Shown one piece after another: positions 1-6,013 of a stretch of 9,844 nt of DNA. The stretch's first letter is position 1; each line of letters opens with the position of its first letter. This DNA is from Myxococcota bacterium (GTDB lineage: Bacteria > Myxococcota > Polyangia > GCA-2747355 > JAKLHH01): the NCBI GenBank assembly GCA_022710245.1, contig JAKLHH010000190.1, forward strand, positions 1 to 9,844, given 5' to 3'. The notes under the pieces are model-generated. The model saw nothing but the letters and a program-made list of their open reading frames with translations. It was not told the DNA's origin and did not search any database. The translations under genes were made by a program, and so were the position numbers.

Positions 1-100
1 GGGGCCGGTGCAGCGGGGGCGGGCACCCGAGGAGCAGCAGGGACCAGACGACGAGGACGCGGCTCCCGGTCAGTGGTGCCCTCAGATCAGGTGCCCTCAC
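1..100 (-). CDS. 5' part of a lipoprotein gene (runs off the left edge)
   Basis: Read on the minus strand, an open frame starts at a GTG (98-100), four bases after the stop codon of the isomerase gene, and continues off the window. The 33 visible residues begin MRAPDLRAPLTG. A hydrophobic stretch follows, ending in a lipobox (LLLLGC, Cys at residue 26) and then a proline-rich sequence (PPPLHRP). This is a typical type II signal peptide, so the product is probably exported and lipid-anchored. The mature part is outside the window, so function is unknown. The start is uncertain: there is no good Shine-Dalgarno sequence before the GTG, and the first codons fall in a short direct repeat (75-108) that also contains the upstream stop codon. 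The tight spacing suggests co-transcription with the isomerase gene. Confidence 0.5.
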   Translation of the reverse strand, partial: MRAPDLRAPLTGSRVLVVWSLLLLGCPPPLHRP

Positions 101-108
101 CAGATCAG
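75..108. repeat. Short direct repeat across the stop/start junction
   Basis: On the plus strand GGTGCCCTCAGATCAG (75-90) is followed by GGTGCCCTCACCAGATCAG (90-108). The second copy differs only by a three-base insertion. The pair spans the isomerase stop codon and the presumed GTG start of the lipoprotein gene, so the duplication probably lengthened or reshaped the N-terminus of that gene (RAPDL/RAPL in the protein). Confidence 0.7.
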
Positions 109-611
109 GAGTCGATCCGGGTCACGGAGATGATGCGCACGTCCTCGACCGGGACGTCCTTGGCGAAGGAGCCGCGGCCGCCGGTCGGCACCGACTTGAT
201 CTTGTCGACGACCTCCATCCCCTCGACGACCTCGCCGAAGACCGCGTAGCCGAACCCCTCCGGGCTGTCGTCGCGGTGGTTCAGGAAGGCGTTATCGACG
301 ACGTTGATGAAGAACTGCGCGGTGGCGCTCTGCACGTCGGAGGTGCGCGCCATGGCGACGGTGCCGCGCTTGTTCTCCAGGCCGTTGCCCGCCTCGTTCT
401 CGATCGGGGGGCGCGTCGGCTTCTTCTTCAGCTCCCCGTCGTAGCCGCCGCCCTGGATCATGAAGCCGTCGATCACGCGGTGGAAGAGCGTCCCCTCGTA
501 GTGCTTGCTCTCCATGTACTCGAGGAAGTTCTTCGTCGAGATGGGGGCGCGCTCCTCGTCGAGGTTGAGGACGATCTCACCGAGCGTGGTCTCCAGCTTT
601 ACCTTGGCCAT
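105..611 (-). CDS. ppiB: Cyclophilin-type peptidyl-prolyl cis-trans isomerase
   Basis: The 168-residue product is a single cyclophilin domain with no signal peptide, so it should be a cytoplasmic PPIase that speeds up cis-trans isomerisation of Xaa-Pro bonds during folding. Family signatures are clear. [14 protein letters not shown] (about residues 43-56) carries the catalytic Arg45 and Gln53. [17 protein letters not shown] (about 87-103) holds the Gln-Phe-Phe of the proline pocket. [14 protein letters not shown] lies at about 125-138. The length fits E. coli PpiB (164 residues). The usual active-site tryptophan position carries Phe109 (AFLNH) instead, as in many bacterial cyclophilins that bind cyclosporin poorly. 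The ATG at 609-611 is preceded by AAGGAG with 6 nt spacing. The gene lies downstream of, and on the same strand as, the kinase gene, but a 130-bp gap with a possible promoter suggests its own transcript. The symbol is assigned by family resemblance only. Confidence 0.93.
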   Translation of the reverse strand: MAKVKLETTLGEIVLNLDEERAPISTKNFLEYMESKHYEGTLFHRVIDGFMIQGGGYDGELKKKPTRPPIENEAGNGLENKRGTVAMARTSDVQSATAQFFINVVDNAFLNHRDDSPEGFGYAVFGEVVEGMEVVDKIKSVPTGGRGSFAKDVPVEDVRIISVTRIDS

Positions 612-617
612 CGCCTT

Positions 618-623
618 CTCCTT
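618..623 (-). promoter_or_regulatory. Ribosome binding site of the isomerase gene
   Basis: AAGGAG on the minus strand, six bases before the ATG at 609-611. It is a strong match to anti-Shine-Dalgarno and fixes the start. Most other starts in this window lack such a site. Confidence 0.7.
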
Positions 624-640
624 GGGCTCCTGATGGGCAA

Positions 641-669
641 AGGTTCTCCGGTTTGAGCAAAGATTTCAA
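641..669 (-). promoter_or_regulatory. Possible promoter of the isomerase gene
   Basis: The 130-bp gap upstream of the isomerase gene has one of the few AT-richer patches in the window. On the minus strand TTGAAA (664-669) could be a -35 box. The hexamer 17 bases further on is GAACCT (641-646), a poor -10. The TTGAAA sits inside an imperfect palindrome (AGATCTTGAAATCT). Suggestive only. Confidence 0.25.
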
Positions 670-682
670 GATCTGCGTGCAG

Positions 683-718
683 TCGATCACCGGCGGCGCG
701 CGGGGACCCAGCCCCGGA
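683..718. repeat. Dispersed repeat, copy 1 (3' of the kinase gene)
   Basis: TCGATCACCGGCGGCGCG at 683-700 recurs exactly at 2916-2933, on the other side of the kinase gene in the same orientation. Similarity continues loosely for about 15 bases (GGGGACCCAGCCCCGGA against GGAGACCCGACACCCGGA). This copy includes a small hairpin (CGGGG-ACCCAG-CCCCG, about 701-716) that could help end kinase transcription, but no T-run follows on the minus strand. Confidence 0.55.
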
Positions 719-741
719 CGCCTCCTGCGCCAGGGTCAGGT

Positions 742-2850
742 TCAGAGGGTGGCGACCAGGATGGCGATGAAGAGCCCGAGGACGAAGGAGATGACGAGGA
801 CCAGCACGATCGGCAGGTAGCCCCGCGGCTGGCGCGCGGGCACGGCCTCCGGCTCGTCGGCGATGCGGCGGACCTGGATCGAGGCGATGCTGTCCTCGCG
901 CCGCGACCTGGGCTCGCTCCCGTCGCGCGGGAAGGGCGAGTCGGAGATCATGGTGTCGTCGAGCTCGTCCTCCTCGTCCTCGTCCTCCTCGTCCTCCTCG
1001 TCCTCCTCGTCGTCCTGGCCGGTGGGGTCGTCCTCGGGGTCTCGGTCCCGCTCCCGCTCCCGCTCCCGATCGCGCTCTCGATCGCGGTCACGCTCGCGGT
1101 CCTGCTCGCGCCCCCGATCGCGCTCTCGATCGCGCTCCCGATCGCGGTCCTGCTCGCGCCCCCGATCGCGCTCTCGATCGCGCTCCCGCTCCCGCTCCCG
1201 ATCGCGCTCCCGCTCTCGATCGCGCTCCCGCTCCCGATCGCGGTCCCGCTCCCGATCGTGCTGACGCTCCCGCTCTGTCCGATCCCTCTCGCGCTCGGGG
1301 CGGCGAGCCTCGATCTCCAGCAGCGAGCGCTCCTCGGTCGGGCTCGTCTCCGCCACCAGCGGGCCCGCGACCGGGTCGCTCTCCTCCCCGCGCTCGGGCT
1401 GGCCACGCTGCCGCCGCAGCTCCTCCTCGGAGAGCGAGCGCCGCCGCGGCGGACGCGCGATCACGGTCGCCTCCAGCTCCGCGCTGGCGCCCGGATCGAG
1501 CGGCGGGCGCCCGCCTCCTGCGAGCGCCATCGCGCCCGAGTCGGTCGGCTCCTCCTCGACCAGCGTGACGCGCAGGCGTCGCTCGTCGGCGTCCTCGCGC
1601 CGCTCGGGCCCGGTCACCGGGAGCCGGCGCTCGCCCGCGGCCTGGTGCCCGAGGTGGACCAGCTCCGCCAGGTGACGCTCGACATCGGTCGGCTGGTCGA
1701 GCAGCCCCGGGTCCGGCAGGGGATCGGTGTCGACGCGCACGATCTGCGGTCCGCTGGCGCTGGCGTGGAGGCGCGGGCCCGGGTCGCTGCCCGGGTCGCT
1801 GCCGAGGTCGGCGATCGCCCGCGCCTGCACCGCCGAGGCCTCCATCCGGATCAGGCTGTCGTCCGGCAGGCCGTAGTCGGCGATCGACATCAGCTGGCTG
1901 TCCTCCTCCTCGGGGCGCGCGGCGCGCTCGGCGAGCCGCCGCTCGACCAGCTCGGCCAGGGCGCTCGTCGGCGGCAGCGAGGCGCCGACCAGCTGGTGGC
2001 TCTGCTCGCGCAGCGCGACGGCGAACTCGCGGGCGCTCGCGAAGCGGCGGTCGGGGCTCTTGTCGAGGGCGCGCAGGCAGATCTCCTCCAGCGAGCGCGG
2101 CAGCGCGCGGCCGAAGCTGGAGGGCGGCTGCACCTCGTAGCGCAGGAGCTGCAGCTGCTCGCCGGCGCTCGAGGAGCGGTAGGGCGCGTAGCCGCAGAGG
2201 AGCTCGTAGAGGATCGCGCCGGCCGCGAAGATGTCCACGCGCTGGTCGATCTCGCCGCCGCAGACCTGCTCGGGCGGCATGTAGCTGAACTTGCCGCGGA
2301 TGTCGCCGACGCGGCTCACGTGCACCGAGATCGCCGCGCGCGCGACGCCGAAGTCGGTGAGCTTCACCTGGCCGTGGCGCGAGATGAGCACGTTGTGGGG
2401 GCTCACGTCGCGGTGGATGATGCCGAGCGAGTGGCCGTGCTTGTCGCTGCGGCGGTGCGCGAACTCGAGCGAGTCGAGGATGCAGCCGGTGATGTAGAGC
2501 GCGAGGTCGAGCTCCATCGGCTGCGAGGTGAGCTCGTCGATGCGGACCAGGCTCTTCAGGTCGAGCCCGTCCACGTACTCCATCGCGATGTAGTAGGTGT
2601 CCTCGACGCGGCCGAAGTCGAAGACCTGCACGATGTTCGGGTGGGTGAGCTCGACGGTGATCTTCGCCTCGTCGATGAGCAGCGCGACCGTCTCCGGGTC
2701 CTGCGTGCAGAAGGGGAGCAGGCGCTTGATCGCGAGGAGCTTCTCGAACCCGCCGATGGAGTGGGCCCGCGCGAGGAAGACCTCGGCCATGCCGCCCGAG
2801 CCGAGGCGGGAGAGGAGGACGTACTTGCCGAAGTCCTCGGGGAGCGACAT
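742..2850 (-). CDS. Tail-anchored eukaryote-like Ser/Thr protein kinase
   Basis: With the ATG at 2848-2850 the product is 702 residues. An upstream in-frame start at 2910 would add 20 Arg-rich residues unlike a kinase N-terminus. The kinase domain fills about residues 8-285: Gly loop GSGGMAEVF, Lys42 (AIKR), catalytic loop HRDVSPHN (Asp148, Asn153), DFG (166-168), MPPEQ in place of APE (191-195) and Asp206. All catalytic residues are present, so it should be active. HRD-VSPHN is common in deltaproteobacterial kinases. A long Pro/Glu/Arg-rich linker follows, then an Arg-Asp/Arg-Glu dipeptide tract (about 519-605), an almost purely acidic block (about 614-632) and a hydrophobic segment (about 678-700) ending two residues from the C-terminus. 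Topology: kinase in the cytoplasm, anchored by its tail, with no outside sensor. Substrate unknown. Confidence 0.93.
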   Translation of the reverse strand: MSLPEDFGKYVLLSRLGSGGMAEVFLARAHSIGGFEKLLAIKRLLPFCTQDPETVALLIDEAKITVELTHPNIVQVFDFGRVEDTYYIAMEYVDGLDLKSLVRIDELTSQPMELDLALYITGCILDSLEFAHRRSDKHGHSLGIIHRDVSPHNVLISRHGQVKLTDFGVARAAISVHVSRVGDIRGKFSYMPPEQVCGGEIDQRVDIFAAGAILYELLCGYAPYRSSSAGEQLQLLRYEVQPPSSFGRALPRSLEEICLRALDKSPDRRFASAREFAVALREQSHQLVGASLPPTSALAELVERRLAERAARPEEEDSQLMSIADYGLPDDSLIRMEASAVQARAIADLGSDPGSDPGPRLHASASGPQIVRVDTDPLPDPGLLDQPTDVERHLAELVHLGHQAAGERRLPVTGPERREDADERRLRVTLVEEEPTDSGAMALAGGGRPPLDPGASAELEATVIARPPRRRSLSEEELRRQRGQPERGEESDPVAGPLVAETSPTEERSLLEIEARRPERERDRTERERQHDRERDRDRERERDRERERDRERERERDRERDRGREQDRDRERDRERDRGREQDRERDRDRERDRERERERDRDPEDDPTGQDDEEDEEDEEDEDEEDELDDTMISDSPFPRDGSEPRSRREDSIASIQVRRIADEPEAVPARQPRGYLPIVLVLVISFVLGLFIAILVATL
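958..1018 (-). repeat. Acidic-codon tract (poly Glu/Asp) in the kinase linker
   Basis: GAG/GAC-type triplets repeat almost without interruption and encode DDEEDEEDEEDEDEEDELDD (about residues 613-632 of the kinase). It lies directly C-terminal to the Arg/Glu/Asp dipeptide tract, giving a charge-balanced block followed by a strongly negative block just before the membrane anchor. Confidence 0.8.
1034..1294 (-). repeat. Hexanucleotide repeat coding for Arg-Glu/Arg-Asp dipeptides
   Basis: A degenerate 6-bp tandem array encodes alternating Arg with Glu or Asp over about 85 residues of the kinase. Within it lies a higher-order 48-bp duplication: positions from 1096 recur from 1144, giving the 16-residue unit DRGREQDRxRxRxRER twice. 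Asp is often written GAT and Arg CGA here, unlike the near-universal G/C third bases of neighbouring genes. This points to growth by slippage or unequal crossover and not ordinary codon selection. The array also creates a dense cluster of GATC tetramers. Confidence 0.85.
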
Positions 2851-2915
2851 GACCCCCCATCTTAACACCGCTCGTCGGGGGCACCGCCAGCCTCGAGATC
2901 GCCGGGTCACGTGGC

Positions 2916-2951
2916 TCGATCACCGGCGGCGCGTGGAGACCCGACACCCGG
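2916..2951. repeat. Dispersed repeat, copy 2 (5' of the kinase gene)
   Basis: This is the second copy of the 18-bp exact sequence found at 683-700, with a looser extension. It lies in the divergent spacer between the kinase start (2850) and the lipoprotein start (3139). Same orientation as copy 1. Confidence 0.55.
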
Positions 2952-3026
2952 AGGGCCAGCTCGCGGGGACACCTCCGCGGGTGGCGTGCCGGTGCACGAC
3001 TGCTGACCGCGGAGCGCGTCGCTGAT

Positions 3027-3090
3027 GGGGCACCTCGCTGGTGGGGCACCTCGCGGGCGGGGCACCTCGCGGGCGGGGCACCTCGCGGAC
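3027..3090. repeat. Four-copy 16-bp tandem repeat upstream of the Hint lipoprotein
   Basis: GGGGCACCTCGCGGGC occurs four times head to tail (3027-3042, 3043-3058, 3059-3074, 3075-3090). The first and last copies are slightly altered and the middle two are identical. It lies in the divergent spacer, ending about 50 bp before the lipoprotein start. It makes a spurious upstream extension of that reading frame (start at 3025), which is rejected because the lipoprotein signal begins at 3139. A regulator-binding array or simple slippage product are both possible. Confidence 0.85.
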
Positions 3091-3138
3091 CCGTGGGCGT
3101 GCTGGAAGGACGCCCGCCACCTGCCCGTATCCTCACCC

Positions 3139-5100
3139 ATGCCTACCTCCCGCATCGTGGCTCTGCTCCTCGCGCTGCAGCTCCTCGCCTGCCGCGAGCC
3201 GCCGCGGGGGCCGCCCGCTCCGGCGCGGGCCGACTCCCGCGCGGCGGTCGCGACGCGCGCTCCCGCGACGCGCGCTCTCGCGAGCCTGCCCGCGTCGCGA
3301 CCCGCGGCGGGCGAGACGCGCGACCTGCCCAACCTGAGGGTTCACGGCGCGGGAGGCTGTACGATCCGCGTCCAGCTCGACCTGGATCGCCTCGACCCGC
3401 CCGCTCCCCTCGCCTCGGACGTGACCGGCGTCGCGCTGATCCTCTCCTCCGCCCGGCCGACCGAGCACGAGGGGACGCTGGTCCTGCGCCGCTGCGATGA
3501 GGGTCAGGTCGTGCGCGAGCTGCCGCGCGCGGTCTTCGACGCGGTTGTTCGCGCGCACCTCGACCGAGAGCTCGCCCTCGAGCTGACGCTGAGGCCGCCC
3601 CTGGTCACCTGTGGTCGCTCCTACGCGCTTCGCTCCTGCGCCCGCACGCGCGCCGGCTGGCTCCTCCCGGGCAAGCGCGGGACCGAGCCCGAGGTCCATG
3701 CGCAGGTCGCGGCCCCTGGCGTCGAGGACCGACTCTTCACGACGCTGGTCTCCACGCCCTCGGGCCCGATCGCCCTCGACTCGCTCCGCAAAGGAGACGT
3801 GGTGCTCGGCCTGGAGCCGCAGAGCGGGGCCCGGGTCGCGACCACCATCCTCAGGGTCCTGCCCGAGCCCCGCTCCTCGCGCGCCAGGGCCGTCGCGCTC
3901 GAGCTCGCCGACGGCCGACGCCTGGTGACCGCGCCGACCACCCCGCTCTACGTGCCGGCGCAGCGCGAATTCGCCCTTCATCGCGGAGCCTCCGCAGGAG
4001 GCGAGCAGGGCGAATTGCGGCGGTCTCATCCCGGAGCGGCCGCAGGCCGCGAGGACCCGCAATTCAAGGCGGCGCGCGAGCTCGCGGTCGGGGACGAGCT
4101 CCTGCGCGAGGACGGAGGCCGGGTGAAGGTCCGCAGCTCCAGCGAGACCGACGAGGGCGTCACGGTCGGGGGCAGACTCGACGTCGCGCACCCTGACACC
4201 TACTTCGCCGAGGGCTTCCTGATCGGCGACGCACGCCACGCGAAGCGCGGGGCGACGGACAGCGCGAAGCGCGGGGCGACGGACAGCGCGCCGGTGGTGG
4301 CCGCCCCCGAGCCCCCCGAGGAGCTGCCGCTGCGCGCCGCGCCGCAGAGCTACGACTGCGGCCTCGAGCTCTCCCTCGAGGTCCGCAGCTGGCCCGCGAG
4401 CGCGAGCTCGGTCGCCTGGGTGATCGCGCCGGCGGGCGGCGGCCTCGGCGCCCGACGCCGCCTCGCCTGCGCGACGGGCAAGGTGGGGCTGGAGCTGCCC
4501 CGCCCGCTCTACGAGACGGCGCGCGCCACGCTCGGGAAGGACGAGCGCGTGGTCTTCCGCGCCACGATCGGATCCGAGGAGAGCTCCTCGATCGTGGAGT
4601 GCTCGCAGCGCTACGACTTCCTCGCCTGTCCACGGAAGGGGCCGGCCTGGCTGCAGGCCGAGGGCCTGGCTCGCTCCGGGGAGGCCGGCGCGGTCTGCTT
4701 CGTGGTGGGGACGCCGGTCGCGACGCCCCGGGGCGCGCTCGCCATCGAGGAGCTGGGCCCCGGCATGCTCGTCCTCGCCCGTGACCTCGCGCGCGACCGC
4801 ACGGTCGAGGCGCGCGTGCGGCGCGTCCGGGTGACGCGGTCGAGCCGCCTCGTGCGCCTGGCGCTCTCCGACGGGAGCGCGCTCGAGGTCACCCCCGAGC
4901 ACCCCTTCTACCTGCCGGCGCTCCACGTCTTCCGCACCGCCACCTCGCTGCGGCCCGGCGACCGGCTCCTCTCCCGCGACGGCCGCCACCTCGAGGTCCG
5001 CTCGCGCGCCGAGCGCCTCGCGGACCTGCCCGTCTACAACCTCAGCGTCGGAGCGCCGCACACCTACTTCGCGGGCGGCGTGCTGGTGCACAACTACTGA
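3139..5100 (+). CDS. Lipoprotein with two Cys4-Hint modules (first Hint degenerate)
   Basis: The ATG at 3139-3141 gives 653 residues starting MPTSRIVALLLALQLLAC, a type II signal peptide with lipobox Cys18, so the product is exported and lipid-anchored. The rest is an internal duplication. Module 1 has cysteines 74, 119, 158, 167, then a Hint-like domain (about 199-365). Module 2 has cysteines 407, 444, 488, 497, then a Hint domain (about 520-653). Spacings agree (93 versus 90 residues, last pair 9 apart in both), and RxELPR...F/Y and the SY/RY...C...GWL/AWL endings match. Hint 2 keeps Cys520 (CFVVGTPVATPRG), TPEHPF with His588, and the ending HTYFAGGVLVHNY with His651-Asn652, so it may self-process. 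Hint 1 has Asp for Cys, APTTPL for TPEHPF and GD for HN, so it looks dead. It also carries a 31-residue insertion (279-309). An AKRGATDS pair links the modules. The Cys domain is unrecognised. No clear Shine-Dalgarno. Confidence 0.85.
   Translation: MPTSRIVALLLALQLLACREPPRGPPAPARADSRAAVATRAPATRALASLPASRPAAGETRDLPNLRVHGAGGCTIRVQLDLDRLDPPAPLASDVTGVALILSSARPTEHEGTLVLRRCDEGQVVRELPRAVFDAVVRAHLDRELALELTLRPPLVTCGRSYALRSCARTRAGWLLPGKRGTEPEVHAQVAAPGVEDRLFTTLVSTPSGPIALDSLRKGDVVLGLEPQSGARVATTILRVLPEPRSSRARAVALELADGRRLVTAPTTPLYVPAQREFALHRGASAGGEQGELRRSHPGAAAGREDPQFKAARELAVGDELLREDGGRVKVRSSSETDEGVTVGGRLDVAHPDTYFAEGFLIGDARHAKRGATDSAKRGATDSAPVVAAPEPPEELPLRAAPQSYDCGLELSLEVRSWPASASSVAWVIAPAGGGLGARRRLACATGKVGLELPRPLYETARATLGKDERVVFRATIGSEESSSIVECSQRYDFLACPRKGPAWLQAEGLARSGEAGAVCFVVGTPVATPRGALAIEELGPGMLVLARDLARDRTVEARVRRVRVTRSSRLVRLALSDGSALEVTPEHPFYLPALHVFRTATSLRPGDRLLSRDGRHLEVRSRAERLADLPVYNLSVGAPHTYFAGGVLVHNY
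3968..4065. mobile_element. Twin palindromic element inserted in frame in the first Hint domain
   Basis: Alignment of the two Hint domains shows PAQREF and KAARELAVGDELL of Hint 1 separated by 31 residues, where Hint 2 has PALHVF directly joined to RTATSLRPGDRLL. The extra 93 bp consists of two hairpins. Hairpin A (3968-4016) has outer arms AATTCGCCC/GGGCGAATT and inner stem GCCTCC-GCA-GGAGGC. Hairpin B (4012-4065) has outer arms GAATTGCGG/CCGCAATTC and inner stem GCGGCC-GCA-GGCCGC. They share the GAATT at 4012-4016. AATTC stands at both edges (3968-3972 and 4061-4065), like a short target duplication. Both have the same asymmetric internal loop (TCATC..CGGA on the 5' side, GAGSA on the 3' side). 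Similar hairpins occur at 6014-6095 and 6157-6225. Confidence 0.75.
4240..4287 (+). repeat. 24-bp tandem duplication in the inter-module linker
   Basis: Two identical adjacent 24-bp units (4240-4263, 4264-4287) encode AKRGATDS twice (about residues 368-383) in the linker between the two Cys4-Hint modules of the lipoprotein. Confidence 0.9.
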
Positions 5101-5120
5101 CCGCCCCTCGCCCGGGGCGG
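5101..5120 (+). terminator. Hairpin directly after the Hint lipoprotein stop
   Basis: CCGCCCC (5101-5107), loop TCGCCC, GGGGCGG (5114-5120): a perfect 7-bp GC stem starting one base after the TGA. There is no T-run, as is common in such GC-rich genomes, so intrinsic termination is only likely. It could act in both directions, since a possible minus-strand remnant ends at 5125. Confidence 0.4.
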
Positions 5121-5124
5121 CGGC

Positions 5125-5256
5125 TCAGCGCGGCAGCGGGTCGCAGGAGAAGAGGCCGATCTTGTGCGGCGGGGTCGGGTCCTGGCGCATCAGCGTGCAG
5201 CGCTCGCGGCTCACCACGCCCTCGCTCGTGCACGCCTTGATGACGACCCCGATCCC
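5125..5256 (-). pseudogene. Possible gene remnant or tiny ORF opposite the MutH leader
   Basis: In the 198-bp gap between the lipoprotein stop and the MutH start, the minus strand reads GIGVVIKACTSEGVV...IGLFSCDPLPR and ends at a TGA (5125-5127). All 43 sense codons end in G or C while second positions are mixed, the pattern of true genes here. The signal fades upstream of 5256, where the frame has GGT, GGA, AAT codons and no usable ATG, GTG or TTG before it runs antisense through mutH. It may be the 3' stub of a decayed gene, or a 30-residue protein from an internal GTG preceded by GAGG. I recognise no family. Chance cannot be excluded over so short a length. Confidence 0.3.
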
Positions 5257-5298
5257 CCGATTGACTCCCCCACCGCCCTCGCCGCAAGCTCGCCCCTG

Positions 5299-5973
5299 AT
5301 GCCGATCCCGCCGCCCGCCTCGCACGCCGACCTCCTCGAGCGCGCCCGCGCCCTCGACGGGCTCACCCTCGGCGCGCTCGCCGCGGAGCTCGGCCAGGTG
5401 CTCCCCGCCGAGCTCCTCCACGGCAAGGGCCGCGTCGGCGCGCTCCTCGAGCTCGCGCTCGGCGCGAGCGGCGGCAACCGCGACCTGCCCGACTTCCCCG
5501 AGCTCGGCGTCGAGCTGAAGACCATCCCCGTCGACGCCCTCGGCCGCGTCCGCGAGTCGACCTTCGTCTGCGGCATCAACCTCTGCGCCGCCGCGCGCGA
5601 GGAGTGGGCGACCTCGCGCGCCCGCCGCAAGCTCGCCTGCGTGCTCTGGTTCCCCGTCGAGGCGCCGTCGACCGCGCCGCTCCCCGAGCGCCACCTCGGC
5701 ACCCCGCGCCTCTGGCGCCCGAGCCCCGAGGAGGAGGCGCTCCTCTGCGCCGACTGGTCGCTCTTGATGGGGCGCATCGCCGCCGGCGGCCTCGAGCAGA
5801 TCACCGCGCACCTCGGCGAGGTGCTGCAGATCCGCCCCAAGGCGCGCCGCGCCGCCGATCGCGCCCCGGCCGCGCGCGGCCCCGAGGGCGAGGCGCTCGC
5901 CGAGGTCCCCCGCGGCTTCTACCTGCGCGCGCGCTTCACCGAGCGCGTGCTCTGGCGACTCTCCGGGGAGTGA
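5299..5973 (+). CDS. mutH: MutH-like mismatch-repair endonuclease
   Basis: With the ATG at 5299-5301 the product is 224 residues, close to E. coli MutH (229). An upstream in-frame start at 5164 would add 45 low-complexity residues with no MutH counterpart. Known role: MutH nicks the unmethylated strand at hemimethylated GATC sites once activated by MutS and MutL. The catalytic set is in place: Glu51 (LLELALGAS), Asp65, Glu72 and Lys74 in DFPELGVELKTIPVD, matching the Asp-X6-Glu-X-Lys of E. coli MutH (Asp70, Glu77, Lys79) with exact spacing. GRVRESTFVC, RRKLACVLWFPVE, GEVLQIRPKA and PRGFYLR also match. No mutS, mutL or dam gene is in the window. The start lacks a clear Shine-Dalgarno. A solitary restriction-type nuclease of the wider MutH/Sau3AI family is the alternative, but the full-length match favours true MutH. 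Confidence 0.93.
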   Translation: MPIPPPASHADLLERARALDGLTLGALAAELGQVLPAELLHGKGRVGALLELALGASGGNRDLPDFPELGVELKTIPVDALGRVRESTFVCGINLCAAAREEWATSRARRKLACVLWFPVEAPSTAPLPERHLGTPRLWRPSPEEEALLCADWSLLMGRIAAGGLEQITAHLGEVLQIRPKARRAADRAPAARGPEGEALAEVPRGFYLRARFTERVLWRLSGE

Positions 5974-6013
5974 GCTCAGAGGTCGCGATGAGGCGGCGTG
6001 TGAGGCGGCGCGT

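Noticed and set aside
1068..1260. Dense cluster of GATC sites, possibly linked to MutH
   Set aside because: Each GATC arises from the Asp-Arg codon pair GAT-CGx in the dipeptide repeat; no reason to link it functionally to the nearby mutH.
863..1264. Plus-strand frame encoding poly-Ser and Arg-Ser repeats (SR-protein-like)
   Set aside because: It is the exact complement of the acidic and Arg/Glu/Asp repeats of the kinase; the Ser/Arg pattern follows from CTC/GTC and CGC triplets opposite GAG/GAC and GCG.
3025..3138. N-terminal extension of the Hint lipoprotein from an upstream ATG
   Set aside because: The extension is a translation of the 16-bp tandem repeat and would bury the lipoprotein signal peptide that starts at 3139.
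3337..5100. Intein(s) inserted in a host protein
   Set aside because: No host protein sequence follows the last Hint (it ends in HNY) and the first Hint lacks all catalytic residues; a lipoprotein with Hint modules explains it better.
5164..5298. N-terminal extension of MutH
   Set aside because: The extra residues are Arg/Ala/Pro-rich with no MutH counterpart; the length from 5299 matches the family.
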